Source: ChocPot-Mid sp043804925
GTDB lineage: Bacteria > Bacteroidota > Ignavibacteria > Kapaibacteriales > UBA2268
DNA: 64,000 bases
Reading direction: 5' to 3'
NCBI GenBank assembly: GCA_043804925.1
Contig: JAZDIP010000048.1
Coordinates: 1 to 64,000 of the forward strand
The translations under genes and the position numbers were made by a program. Below are positions 9,378-18,605 of the stretch, one piece after another. Position 1 is the stretch's first letter. Each line of letters opens with the position of its first letter. Below the pieces are notes generated by a model that saw only the letters and a list, made by a program, of their open reading frames with translations, did no database searches and had not been told where the DNA came from.

Positions 9378-9395
9378 ATTTATTTTTTCTCTTTC

Positions 9396-9428
9396 GGCAG
9401 ACTAACTTCAACAAGTTCAGTATGACAA
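9396..9428. repeat. Fragment of a REP-like palindrome
   Basis: The minus strand reads TTGTCATACTGAACTTGTTG followed by AAGTTAGTCTGCC. This resembles one arm of the dispersed family that reads GTCATCCTGAACTTGTTTCAGGATC in many genomes. No second arm was found; the downstream spacer to 9506 holds simple repeated words (AATAGTGAATA, TTAGTAATTAGTAATTA). Confidence 0.4.
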
Positions 9429-9506
9429 TTCAGTGAATAGTGAATAACGAACACTGAATAGTAAATCGAAACTCGAAATTATTAATTAGTAATTAGTAAT
9501 TAAATG

Positions 9507-10226
9507 TTACCCAATCTTTTTCTTGTTGATTATATTCAATAAAATGTTTCTGTAGGAACGGCCAATCGGTATCTCTTCGTCTCCGATTTTGATTATATTT
9601 CCTTCAACAAAATCTATTTTGCTTATTGAAACAATATAGGATTTGTGAACCCTTGTAAAATCACTTGGAGACAGCATCTGCTCAACATCTTTCAAATTGT
9701 CGCGTATAATATATTTTTTTTCGACTGTATGAAGTTCAATGTAATCGCTTAATCCTTTGAGGAAAAGAATGTTGTCAAGGAAAATTTTCACGTTTTTGCT
9801 GTCTGCATTAACGAAGATGAAATCGAGCTTTTTACCATTTTTGCCGCTGCCGATTTTCACCTTTTGCGAAGCCAAATGTTCATGTGCTTTGTCAATTGCT
9901 TTGAGGAATCTCGAAAATGAAAAAGGTTTGATAAGATAATCAATTGCATTGTAATTGTAGCTTTCGACTGCATAATCATCATAAGCAGTAGTGAAGATGA
10001 CCAGAGGATTTTTTGTTAAAGATTCCAACATTTCGAAGCCGGATAAGTCAGGCATTTGGATATCCAAAAAGATTAAATCAACCGGTTTTTCCTTTAAGAT
10101 TTGCAAAGCTTCCAAAGCCGAAGTACATTTTGCTTCAAGTTCCAGAAACTCGATTTTTTTAATATAATCCTCGATTATATCGAGAGCCAGCGGCTCATCA
10201 TCTACGGCAATACATTTTGTAATCAT
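9507..10226 (-). CDS. LytTR-family response regulator
   Basis: A 239-residue cytoplasmic transcription regulator. The N-terminal receiver (1-120) has the acidic pair in AVDDEP, phospho-acceptor Asp in LIFLDIQMPDLSG, Thr in FTTAYDDYA and Lys in YLIKPFS, all intact. The C-terminal LytTR domain (about 135-239) has FTRVHKSYIVSISKID and IPIGRSYR, the usual DNA-binding pattern. Its ATG overlaps the stop of the upstream kinase gene (ATGA), so the two are translationally coupled and are very probably cognate. Targets cannot be told from this window. Confidence 0.93.
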   Translation of the reverse strand: MITKCIAVDDEPLALDIIEDYIKKIEFLELEAKCTSALEALQILKEKPVDLIFLDIQMPDLSGFEMLESLTKNPLVIFTTAYDDYAVESYNYNAIDYLIKPFSFSRFLKAIDKAHEHLASQKVKIGSGKNGKKLDFIFVNADSKNVKIFLDNILFLKGLSDYIELHTVEKKYIIRDNLKDVEQMLSPSDFTRVHKSYIVSISKIDFVEGNIIKIGDEEIPIGRSYRNILLNIINKKKIG

Positions 10227-11242
10227 TTTAAGTTTAACTCCAATGTTACATGAAATTTATTATCTTTATTTTTAATATTCAATTTATGGTTTCCGGGATA
10301 AAGTAAATCGAGCCGCCGCTTCACATTTCTTAATCCGACACCGGTTGTTTCGTCTTTGTTTCTTTGCCCGATATGGTTGTCAACGGTAAAAAACAAAGAA
10401 TCCTTTATCAGTTCCAATTTAAAATAGATGAATGCTTCCGAAGAAGTAATGTCAGCATGTTTGAATGTATTTTCAACAAATGGTATTAAAAGCATAGGGC
10501 TAATCTGTGCCTGTGCATCGTCAATCCTTATATCCGATGTAACGATTTCAGGATTGGACAGACGTAAACGCTGTAGCTCAATAAAGCTTTTAACATAGCT
10601 TATTTCCTTCACTAATTCGATTTTTTCCTTGGAATTTTCTTTGAGCATATACCTCATTAAATCGGAAAGCATAAGGACAGCTTCAGGGGCGCTGTCCGAT
10701 TTCCTCTGTACAAGTGAATACAGATTATTCAATGTATTAAATAAAAAATGAGGGCTAATTTGTGATTTCAACAGTTTTATTTCCGAAACGGTTTTTTCGC
10801 GTTCGAGTTCATCCTTCAATTTAAGATTGTTAAACCAATCCAAAGTGAATTTTGCACCTGTGCTGACAAGTAAATAAAACATAATTTGGAACAACAGATA
10901 AGGAACTGCCTTCAATCTGTCATCGAAGTAAAAATTACCGCTTTTGAAATACCAATCCAAAATCCTTGCCTGCAAAATATAGAGCAAAATTGTAACTGAA
11001 ATCACAACCAATACTGCCGAAAGATAACGCCAATACTTCCTCCTTGAAAGAAATTTCGGAATAATATAAAGGTAGTTAAGATAGAAAATACCGATGATAA
11101 TAATTAGGAAAGTTGCCTGTTTAAAAATAATATTTTGTACTCCGTATGATTCCAGATAGTTGGAATCGAGAGTCAAACTAATATTAATAACATATAAAAG
11201 CCAAAAAATTATATGTACAACTATTTCAGTGCTTCTGTTCAT
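10223..11242 (-). CDS. LytS-like (His_kinase family) sensor histidine kinase
   Basis: A 339-residue inner-membrane kinase. Four hydrophobic segments (about residues 7-25, 37-62, 71-95, 107-130) form the membrane domain with little periplasmic sequence. The cytoplasmic part has the His_kinase motif SQISPHFLFNTLNNLYSLV (phospho-acceptor His in PHFLFN) and an HATPase with PFVENTFKHAD and GVGLRNVKRRL. All motifs look intact. It forms a two-gene operon with the LytTR regulator, sharing ATGA. No dedicated sensor domain is visible, so the stimulus is probably perceived in or near the membrane. Confidence 0.93.
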   Translation of the reverse strand: MNRSTEIVVHIIFWLLYVINISLTLDSNYLESYGVQNIIFKQATFLIIIIGIFYLNYLYIIPKFLSRRKYWRYLSAVLVVISVTILLYILQARILDWYFKSGNFYFDDRLKAVPYLLFQIMFYLLVSTGAKFTLDWFNNLKLKDELEREKTVSEIKLLKSQISPHFLFNTLNNLYSLVQRKSDSAPEAVLMLSDLMRYMLKENSKEKIELVKEISYVKSFIELQRLRLSNPEIVTSDIRIDDAQAQISPMLLIPFVENTFKHADITSSEAFIYFKLELIKDSLFFTVDNHIGQRNKDETTGVGLRNVKRRLDLLYPGNHKLNIKNKDNKFHVTLELNLK

Positions 11243-11247
11243 AAATA

Positions 11248-11277
11248 CAAAACTATAAATATTATTATTATTTACAA
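11248..11277 (-). promoter_or_regulatory. Promoter-like sequence at the kinase operon, near-leaderless
   Basis: On the minus strand TTG (11277-11275), 19 bp and TAGTTTTG (11255-11248) fit the Bacteroidota consensus. The -7 box ends only six bases before the ATG at 11242, so the mRNA would start at or beside the start codon. Confidence 0.4.
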
Positions 11278-11610
11278 GATATTTTTATTAACGTATATGA
11301 AGTGGTTTTTGTTTCAAAGTTTAAAACGAAGGACAGAAAGACCAAAAGAAAGAATGACAGAAAAAATTTGAGCTAACTATCAAAAAAAACTTATGAAAAT
11401 TAACATTTGGAAATTAGAAAAAAATTCTTATTTTGGTTATAGAAATAATCAGCAAATAAAAAGATTCAGAAATTTTACTGATTATATTCATTCGAAATTA
11501 ATGTTTACCGGCTGGTAATTATTTTTTAGGTATAAGTGCTGTTACACAAAGAGGTTTTACTTATTTTGGAACAAAGAAAATTGCTTATTTAAAATAATTT
11601 ATTTTTATTT

Positions 11611-11635
11611 GGAGTGTAGTTAAATACTGCACTCC
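11611..11635 (+). promoter_or_regulatory. Hairpin in the leader of the SBBP-repeat gene
   Basis: GGAGTGTAGT (11611-11620) pairs with ACTGCACTCC (11626-11635), ten pairs with one G-T, around the loop TAAAT. It is followed by seven A, not T, so it is not a terminator for this strand. It ends 23 bases before the ATG and contains a GGAG, so it could affect translation. Confidence 0.5.
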
Positions 11636-11658
11636 AAAAAAATAACTAAGGATTTAGC

Positions 11659-14112
11659 ATGAAAAATCATATTAAATTAATGTTTCTTTACTTGTTGTTT
11701 TCTCAATCATTTGCCTATTCACAAGATTATCTTGCTCCGGGTCAAACGGGTTATTTCCTTGAAAACAGAGGACAATGGAATAGTGAAGTAAGATTTCTTA
11801 ATTATTCAAAATCATTTGATACATGGATTTGTAAAGATTACTTAATTTTTGATATTCAAAGTGTCAAAGAAGTTATTAATGTTCCTGATAATAATTGTGC
11901 GCGTTATGATGATAAAAATACTCTAACAGTTATTGAAAGAAATCCTGTCAAATTAAAATTCGTTGGTGCAAAAACATCCAATTTTAAATTTTATGATGCA
12001 GATATTTACAATACATATTTCAATTATTTTTTTGGTAGCGACAGTTCTCAATGGATTACAGAGCTTTACCCCAAAAAAAGTATATTTGTTGAAAATCTTT
12101 ACGATGGTATTGGAATAAGATATTATATTGAAAATTCAAACCTAAGATATGATTTTATTATTGAACCGGGGTCAAATCCTGAAATTATTGAAATGAGTTT
12201 TGAGGGACATGAGTCTATTGATATCAACAAATATGGTGAGTTATGTATTAAAACGAAAATCGGCAGTTTTAAGCAATGTGGTTTATATGCATACCAATTA
12301 ATTAATAAAAAAGAAGTACCGGTTGAATGTTCAATGAACATATCCGTAAATGGAAACGTAAATTTTAAATTAGGAAAATACAATAAATCTGAAACACTGA
12401 TTATTGACCCATTAATATATTCACTTGCCTTATACGGGCATGCCCCGGATTATATAACAGGTGGAATAGAAAATGACAGATTTGATAACACATATATTTG
12501 TGGTACTTCCCGCTCAACTGATTTTCCAATAACCGAACAATATTTCATAGATTCTGTTCATACAACTACTTATGTTTTTTTAAGCAAAATAAATCCTGAC
12601 GGTACGAAACTGCTTTATTCGACTTTCATAGGTTGTCCAAATAAAAATAAAAAAAATGGAACTGATGCCGTAGGTTTTAAATTAGGACCTGACAATACAT
12701 CATATATTTGTGCTAATACATTTTGTAATGATTTTCCGCTAAGCGAAGATGCTTACAGTAAAAATTTCCCAATAGGTTCTATAAATGACTATGTTGCATT
12801 CGCTGTTGATTCTACGGGAACCCGCTTAACATTTTCAACATTTCTAAATCTTCCAAAATCAGCTGGTACATCCGGCATTGATATTGATTATGAAGGTAAT
12901 ATATATTTAGCAGGTAGTTTGGATGAAAACGGATTACCTATAACGGAAAATGCAATAAAAAAAGAGTATCAAGCCGATAGTAACGGGATGACTTGGCAAG
13001 ATGCATATATCTTGAAATTAAATTTAACCGGAAGTAAAATATTATTTTGTACTTATTTTGGTGGTATAGACCATAATGAAGTAGTATTGGATTTTGATGT
13101 TGATAGTACGGGAAATGTATATATAACCGGACATACTCAATCGGAAGATTTTCCTTATACTGAAAATGCTTTTCAGAAAGTTCCTTTCCCTAATGTTGAC
13201 AATCCTTTTATTGCTAAGATAAATACAAACAATGGGGAACTTGTTTATTCGACTATGGTGGGTAGTACGGGGCAGAGCATGGTTTTCGCTTTAGGAACTA
13301 CCTCTGACGGGTGTGCAATCATTGGCGGTTTTACCGAATCGTTTGATTTTCCAGGAGTAGAAAACGGTTATTTTAATGTAAATCCTGATAATGTGATTCA
13401 TGCTTTTGTTGTGAAATTGAATGCAGACGGCAGCAATGTGATTGCATCTGCTCATCTTGGGGGTCGTTTTTTCAGTCGTGTTGAAGATATTGTAATTGAT
13501 TATGATGGTTATTTAATTGTTAGCGGACGTACTGAATCATCAGACTTCCCTATCACTGAAGATGCTTTCCAAAAAGAATTAAAAGGCAAAGAAGAAATAT
13601 TTTTCTGTGAATTCAGTCCTGGTTTAAAAGAACTTTTATATTCTTCTTTTTTAGGGGGAAGTAATACTGATGCAGAATCTATTGTAACAGTGGATAAAAA
13701 AAATAATATTATTATCGGTGGGTTAACTATTTCCCACCTTGATTTTCCATTAACTAACTCTGAATTTTATTTCAAAGGGCAAGATGAAAGTTTTATTGCA
13801 AAATTCGATATTTTAACGGGTATAAATGATTTTATAAGTAATGACAATGAAATTGAAATATTTCCAAATCCCATAAATAGTAACCAGCTTTTTAATATAA
13901 TTTTCCATATTGTTAATACTTCTAACATAGAAGTTGATTTAGTTAATAACATGGGGATTAACGTTGCCGAAATCTTTTCCGGCTTCAAAGAATCTGGCAG
14001 TCATTCTATTCAATTCAAATCACCACTCGGAATTGCGTCCGGGCTATACTGGGTTAGATTAATTATTGACGGGAATGAGCAGATAGTTAAACCAATTATG
14101 ATGATAGAATAA
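11659..14112 (+). CDS. SBBP-repeat secreted protein with T9SS sorting domain
   Basis: An 817-residue secreted protein. After a signal peptide (to about residue 22) comes a conserved N-terminal beta domain beginning YFLENRGQWNSEVRFL, then SBBP beta-propeller repeats recognisable by the blade pattern YSTFIG...AxDxxGNxYxxGxTxSxDFP (for example STGNVYITGHTQSEDFP and IDYDGYLIVSGRTESSDFP). The C-terminal ~80 residues (IFPNPINSNQLFNI...SGLYWVRLIIDGNEQIV) form a T9SS sorting domain. These large propellers are common surface proteins in Bacteroidota and Ignavibacteria with unknown ligand. Downstream, a hairpin at 14112-14136 separates it from a convergent gene. Confidence 0.88.
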   Translation: MKNHIKLMFLYLLFSQSFAYSQDYLAPGQTGYFLENRGQWNSEVRFLNYSKSFDTWICKDYLIFDIQSVKEVINVPDNNCARYDDKNTLTVIERNPVKLKFVGAKTSNFKFYDADIYNTYFNYFFGSDSSQWITELYPKKSIFVENLYDGIGIRYYIENSNLRYDFIIEPGSNPEIIEMSFEGHESIDINKYGELCIKTKIGSFKQCGLYAYQLINKKEVPVECSMNISVNGNVNFKLGKYNKSETLIIDPLIYSLALYGHAPDYITGGIENDRFDNTYICGTSRSTDFPITEQYFIDSVHTTTYVFLSKINPDGTKLLYSTFIGCPNKNKKNGTDAVGFKLGPDNTSYICANTFCNDFPLSEDAYSKNFPIGSINDYVAFAVDSTGTRLTFSTFLNLPKSAGTSGIDIDYEGNIYLAGSLDENGLPITENAIKKEYQADSNGMTWQDAYILKLNLTGSKILFCTYFGGIDHNEVVLDFDVDSTGNVYITGHTQSEDFPYTENAFQKVPFPNVDNPFIAKINTNNGELVYSTMVGSTGQSMVFALGTTSDGCAIIGGFTESFDFPGVENGYFNVNPDNVIHAFVVKLNADGSNVIASAHLGGRFFSRVEDIVIDYDGYLIVSGRTESSDFPITEDAFQKELKGKEEIFFCEFSPGLKELLYSSFLGGSNTDAESIVTVDKKNNIIIGGLTISHLDFPLTNSEFYFKGQDESFIAKFDILTGINDFISNDNEIEIFPNPINSNQLFNIIFHIVNTSNIEVDLVNNMGINVAEIFSGFKESGSHSIQFKSPLGIASGLYWVRLIIDGNEQIVKPIMMIE

Positions 14113-14136
14113 GAGACAGGTATAAAACATGTCTCT
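14112..14136. terminator. Hairpin between convergent genes
   Basis: AGAGACA (14112-14118) and TGTCTCT (14130-14136) form a perfect 7-bp stem that overlaps the last base of the stop codon at 14112 and part of the stop codon of the opposite gene (14135-14137). There is no long T run, so it would be a weak bidirectional terminator. Confidence 0.45.
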
Positions 14137-14752
14137 AATTAATTTCAAACCATGTCATAAGCTTCATTGTTTCGAAAATGCCTTTGGGAAGTTCCGGACG
14201 TGGACCTAATTCAAATACCTTGACAATTTCCATACTTTGTCCAATTTCTTCTCTTTCATATTCTTTGATAAACTCAAGAGCTTCTTCGTTTGTTTCTGCC
14301 GCAACAGTGTATATGGTTTTAAAAATATCTGTCAGTTCTTCTGATTTGTAGATATATGTCAATTTTCCTTTTATCTGGATACGCTTTAGCTGGTTTTTTT
14401 GAGAATAACTTGATTTTATTTCCCTTATCAGCCACAAAATATTTTTATCCAATCTGTTGAAATGAGCAGATTTTAAGGCATATTCCAATGCCTCAAGTTT
14501 GGCATATTTTGTTTCAACCATAGCCGATGCGAGTAGATAATATATTTCCGCAATTTGCTTATCACCATTGCCGTAGGCATTTGCAGGCAGATTTTTGGAA
14601 GAATCTTTTGCATAACGAATCAATTGAGAAAATTCTTTGTTTTTCCAGAACCTGACAATTGTCTTTAGACAATTTTTTTTGAATTTCAGTTCTTCATCAG
14701 TGAACTGCATTTTCAATTCATTTTCCTTTAATATAATCTTTTGTTCTTCCAT
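14135..14752 (-). CDS. Hypothetical protein, mostly helical N-terminal half
   Basis: A 205-residue soluble protein with no signal peptide. Residues 1-115 are predicted helical with two TPR-like helical pairs (QIAEIYYLLASAMVETKYAK, ALEYALKSAHFNRLDKN). Residues about 120-205 look like a small alpha/beta unit (GKLTYIYKSEELTDIFKTIYTVAAETNEEALEFIKEYERE). I do not recognise the family. It lies 14 bp downstream of the SPOR-domain gene on the same strand, so they probably form an operon, which suggests an envelope-related or regulatory role by association only. Confidence 0.65.
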   Translation of the reverse strand: MEEQKIILKENELKMQFTDEELKFKKNCLKTIVRFWKNKEFSQLIRYAKDSSKNLPANAYGNGDKQIAEIYYLLASAMVETKYAKLEALEYALKSAHFNRLDKNILWLIREIKSSYSQKNQLKRIQIKGKLTYIYKSEELTDIFKTIYTVAAETNEEALEFIKEYEREEIGQSMEIVKVFELGPRPELPKGIFETMKLMTWFEIN

Positions 14753-14766
14753 GTTCTCCTTCTTTT

Positions 14767-15594
14767 TTATTTTTCAATAATTAATGGAATGCAATTGCAA
14801 TGTTTTGCCACGAGAGGCTTTGCTTTTTCAGCAGTCTTTCTGTCTTTATATTCACCAATAATGACAGCATACATTGTTGCACTGCCGATTTTCTTCGGCA
14901 AAACATTGGCAACCAATCTCAATTTGGTATATTTGCCAGCTTCATTCTTTGCCGCTGTTTGTGTGGAATAAATTCCCACCTGAAGAGCATATTTACCTGT
15001 TGGAGCAGGAACCGGTTCTTTGAAAATTTCTTTTACTTCCGGTTTTTGTTCTTCATTAATACCTTCTTCCATCCCCATTTTTTCATCGCCATCTTCTTCA
15101 ATACCCGATAAAACCTCCTGATTTAAATCCTTAGTATGTTGATTCATAGTAACCTTGACAGCATTTAAATGTTTACTTTGCTGATTTACAGAAACCTTGA
15201 CAGCATTAGACGCAAAATTAAGATATTCGGAATCAGGAAATAATTTCCTGAAATCGTCCAAATACTTTTTTGCCTCCGAAGTATCACCTGTAATTGAATA
15301 ATATTGAACCAAACGCAGATAAACATCATCAATCCATTCACTTTTGGGATATTTCGATAAAATATCTTTATAGATACTAACCGCCAAAGAGCCGTCATCT
15401 AAAACCACTCCATGAAGAAATTTTACTCCGGCATCATCAGGGTATTTAGCCAAAAGCTCGGGCAATTGGATTTTAGCTTCATCAACCTTACCATCGGAAA
15501 CCAATCGTAAACAATTGTTAACTTCTTCCGTTTGCGAAAAGACAAAGGTCTGAAACGAAAAGAATACCAAAAATATAATTACATGTTTTTTCAT
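14767..15594 (-). CDS. TPR and SPOR-domain envelope protein
   Basis: A 275-residue exported protein starting at ATG 15594 (MKKHVIIF); ATG 15600 is two codons upstream but would sit against the purine stretch that serves as ribosome site. After a signal peptide (FVFSQ) there is a tetratricopeptide region (about 25-125, with LLAKYPDDAGVKFLHG and ILSKYPKSEWIDDVYLRLVQYY). An acidic linker follows, then a C-terminal SPOR domain (about 205-275: YALQVGIYSTQTAAKNEA, TMYAVIIGEYKDRKTAEK). SPOR domains bind denuded septal peptidoglycan, so the protein is probably periplasmic and enriched at the division site. The linker contains a short internal duplication (LNAVKVTMNQH resembling KVSVNQQSKH). Confidence 0.85.
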   Translation of the reverse strand: MKKHVIIFLVFFSFQTFVFSQTEEVNNCLRLVSDGKVDEAKIQLPELLAKYPDDAGVKFLHGVVLDDGSLAVSIYKDILSKYPKSEWIDDVYLRLVQYYSITGDTSEAKKYLDDFRKLFPDSEYLNFASNAVKVSVNQQSKHLNAVKVTMNQHTKDLNQEVLSGIEEDGDEKMGMEEGINEEQKPEVKEIFKEPVPAPTGKYALQVGIYSTQTAAKNEAGKYTKLRLVANVLPKKIGSATMYAVIIGEYKDRKTAEKAKPLVAKHCNCIPLIIEK

Positions 15595-15683
15595 TGCCAT
15601 TCTTTCAATTTACAATAAATATTTACAGCCGTAAAAATAATCCTTTTTAATATTTCCCTTTTTCATTTTCTTTCTCATCAAAA

Positions 15684-18602
15684 TTACAATTTAATACCAA
15701 TACTAAAATATCCAAAAACTTGTCCCCATGCAACTGCATTTGGATTTTTCAGGAAATAAAAACTTCTGCCTAATGAAAATTTAGCAGGACCGACAGGAGT
15801 GTCAAAACCTAAAGTAGAACCAATACCATGCTTTAGAGTACTCAAGCGAATTGTTTCAAAATTCTCCCAAACATAACCCAAATCATATCGAAGTGAAAGG
15901 TAAGTATCAAAAAAAATGTTGTAGGGAGATTTTAATCTGTATTCAAGCGAGCTGACCGCTATTTGCCGTCCTCTCGATTCATCTTCACGCATCCCCAAAA
16001 AAAGTTCCTGGCCGCCTAAGTTAAAAAATTCGGTTAAAGCTGTTGATTCATCGGCAAAGCCAAACTGAACAGATGGTTTAAAAGTATTCATGCCATAAGA
16101 ATAATAGGAATGGTAATGAAAATTTACTTTTGAAAAGCTAACATTATCTGCAGTACTGAAAAGAGAGGATTCCAATGCCATATCAACGACACTGCCATCA
16201 GAAGGAAAATCAGAACGGTCCTCAGTATCGAATAAAGCTCCTACTTTTAAAGTAACAAATGACTTAAAATCCGGAATATTTTTATCCGAATTCTCCCAAA
16301 ACCTGAAATTCTCATATCTTAATTCAGCGGATAAAGTTCCCTTACGCTCGATTTGTGCACCAAGCATAAGTTTTGCAGCAAATCTTTCTTCTGTCAAATC
16401 ACCGGTACGTTCATTTTCAAACCTGTTCCTGTTGTTTGAAATTTTAGGTTGATATAAATACCTCATTTTATTATCGTAAACCAACGAATATGAACTTGTT
16501 AAAAAAGTATTGAATATCCTCGTGTTTTCTGCTTTTAATATGAGGGATTGATTTCTTAATCCACCTGTAAACCTCAATGACAGTCTGGTTCCCTGATTAA
16601 AAATGTTATCCTGTATAAAGTCAATTCCGAGTTGTGCAAATCTCTCATTATCAACCCTCATTCCAAAGCGAATGGTCTGATCGCCAATATCGGTTGTTTT
16701 AATTACAACATTTAAGCATGAATCGCTTTCATTCCCAATCAACTGCATCTCTACGTTGCTAATAAAATCCAAACTGTTTATATTTTCCCAACTGTCAATC
16801 AAATTATCCGCACTTGCCGTTTTGCCTTCTTTAAAATTAAGTTCCCTCTTAATTAAAAAATCATATTTACCTGTACTTTCTATTTGTATTGATGTAATTT
16901 TTGTTGACTTTATAGTAACAAGCAATTCTCCGGTTTCACGATTAAAATTTATACCGGAAATACCTGAAAATGATAAACCGGACTTTCGTAATTGCCTGGT
17001 AATATATTCGCAAATTTGTATAAATCTATCAGGATTCAGTGTATTTGAAGAAAAAAGGTTGTTGACATTATCCTCTAACTCCGGTTCTAAAAGAACCGAA
17101 TCATCAACGAGTCTGATTGATTTTACAGAAAGGTATTTTTGACCGTTTATTTTTAGTATGTCTGTTATATCTGATTTCTCAAGGGAAATATATTGATAAT
17201 TATTTTCAATTAAGATTTTTATAAAAGATTCGACAAAGCTGTATTTATTAAAATTTTGCCGATTTAATGTTTTAATCAGTCCGGAAGAATCTTCTTCAGT
17301 AAATCCGGATATTTCGATTCCATTCACATTGTCGAGAAGACCTGATAGTTTCTTCTTTACCCTAGTTTCCAACTCAAAGAAGTATTTATCTTTTATCTGG
17401 TTCATCATTTCCATGGTTTTTGTTTCACCTTGATAAATCAAAGAATACAGGTTGGAAAAGTCTGTATTTTTATAATCAGCCAAATCGGGTTCAATATTTA
17501 TATCAGCCATGAACTGAACACTATCACTAAATTTTTTCATTAGAATTGAAACAACCTGGTCGGCAATATTCCATGGTTTATCAAGTTCTTCATATTTTAG
17601 TAAAGGAGAAATAGTATTAACGGCTATTGTAATGTCCGGAACAAATTCATCGAGAGCTTTGACCGGAATATTAGCCATTAATCCTCCGTCAACAAGAACC
17701 ATCGAATCGAGTCTTACAGGAGTATATCTAAGTGGTATAGACGAACTGGCTTTAATAGCAGTTATCAAATTTCCGGAACTCAATATTTTGGTTTCTCCGC
17801 TTATTAGGTCGGTTGTAACAGCCCGGAAAGGTATCTTGAGGGAATTAAAATCCCCGTTGTCATGATACAAACCGTTCCAAATAAGACGCTGCAAAAAAGC
17901 ATTAAATTTATTTCCGACTGAAATGGCTTCGGGTATGACAAAGCCGAAATTTTTAAATCTGAGAGTAACCAAGCTTCTGTCCCTGATGATTTTTTGGTCC
18001 AGAAAATAATCACTTCTGTTCGATTCATCAGCGAAAGAAAGGATTTCGTCCCAGTTTGTATTTCTAATAATCGAATCCATTTCCGAAGGAGAATATCCGA
18101 CAGCATATAAACCGGCAACTACGGAACCAATACTTGTGCCTACAATATAATCAACAGGGATTCCTTCATTTTTTAAAGCTTTTAATACTCCTATTTGAGC
18201 AAAACCCCTTGAACCGCCACCACTCAAAGCAACTGCTACTTTGGGCCTCCAATTGTCAAAATCCGAGAAATAAATCTTATTTTTATTATCAATAAAATTA
18301 TCATCATTTTCAGTATTACCGCAACATTCCTTAAATTTTAATTTGAAATTGTTTGTTTGAGAAAAAGTATTTTGAGAATTAAATATAAAAAATAATATGG
18401 AAAAAAGGACGATATGGAAAATTAAATGGAATGCTTTATGACTGTCCTTCTGAGCGGACACTGGACAATGTGAAGTGAAAGCGAATAATCCATAAACAGT
18501 ATGAATAATGGATTCTTCACTATGTTCAGGATGATATTTTGGTAAATTTATTACTTTTAAACCAACATTATTTAAATCAATCATTATGTTTTTATCATTC
18601 AT
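15684..18602 (-). CDS. Patatin phospholipase fused to POTRA and Omp85 barrel (PlpD-like)
   Basis: A 972-residue outer-membrane protein. The patatin domain (about 118-320) has the oxyanion loop GGGSRG, nucleophile elbow GTSIGS and the catalytic DGG motif (VLVDGGLM). POTRA-like segments follow (about 500-640), then an Omp85 C-terminal barrel (about 640-972) ending in YFSIGIKL. Patatins hydrolyse phospholipid acyl chains, and this domain order is that of type Vd autotransporters such as PlpD. The first ~55 residues are encoded by a palindromic repeat (18441-18535) and precede the real signal peptide (HLIFHIVLFSILFFIF...FSQ). The repeat-encoded part is probably not in the mature protein, and a GTG at the VSAQKDSH codons may be the true start. 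Confidence 0.85.
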   Translation of the reverse strand: MNDKNIMIDLNNVGLKVINLPKYHPEHSEESIIHTVYGLFAFTSHCPVSAQKDSHKAFHLIFHIVLFSILFFIFNSQNTFSQTNNFKLKFKECCGNTENDDNFIDNKNKIYFSDFDNWRPKVAVALSGGGSRGFAQIGVLKALKNEGIPVDYIVGTSIGSVVAGLYAVGYSPSEMDSIIRNTNWDEILSFADESNRSDYFLDQKIIRDRSLVTLRFKNFGFVIPEAISVGNKFNAFLQRLIWNGLYHDNGDFNSLKIPFRAVTTDLISGETKILSSGNLITAIKASSSIPLRYTPVRLDSMVLVDGGLMANIPVKALDEFVPDITIAVNTISPLLKYEELDKPWNIADQVVSILMKKFSDSVQFMADINIEPDLADYKNTDFSNLYSLIYQGETKTMEMMNQIKDKYFFELETRVKKKLSGLLDNVNGIEISGFTEEDSSGLIKTLNRQNFNKYSFVESFIKILIENNYQYISLEKSDITDILKINGQKYLSVKSIRLVDDSVLLEPELEDNVNNLFSSNTLNPDRFIQICEYITRQLRKSGLSFSGISGINFNRETGELLVTIKSTKITSIQIESTGKYDFLIKRELNFKEGKTASADNLIDSWENINSLDFISNVEMQLIGNESDSCLNVVIKTTDIGDQTIRFGMRVDNERFAQLGIDFIQDNIFNQGTRLSLRFTGGLRNQSLILKAENTRIFNTFLTSSYSLVYDNKMRYLYQPKISNNRNRFENERTGDLTEERFAAKLMLGAQIERKGTLSAELRYENFRFWENSDKNIPDFKSFVTLKVGALFDTEDRSDFPSDGSVVDMALESSLFSTADNVSFSKVNFHYHSYYSYGMNTFKPSVQFGFADESTALTEFFNLGGQELFLGMREDESRGRQIAVSSLEYRLKSPYNIFFDTYLSLRYDLGYVWENFETIRLSTLKHGIGSTLGFDTPVGPAKFSLGRSFYFLKNPNAVAWGQVFGYFSIGIKL
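18441..18535. repeat. REP-like palindrome inside the patatin-Omp85 reading frame
   Basis: The left part (18441-18493, from ACTGTCCTTCTGAGCG to GCGAATAATCC) and the right part (18508-18535, ATGGATTCTTCACTATGTTC then AGGATGAT) are imperfect inverted repeats. Both carry the core of the dispersed family that reads ATTCTGAGC..AGTGAAGAATCC. On the minus strand it is open in frame and encodes HPEHSEES...CPVSAQKDS. Confidence 0.7.
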
Positions 18603-18605
18603 AAT

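Larger units (their letters stand above)
11243..11658. other. 416-bp divergent intergenic region
   Basis: Lies between the kinase operon (leftward) and the SBBP-repeat gene (rightward). It holds promoter-like sequence next to the kinase start (11248-11277), AT-rich DNA without coding potential, and a 10-bp hairpin at 11611-11635 in the leader of the rightward gene. Confidence 0.6.
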
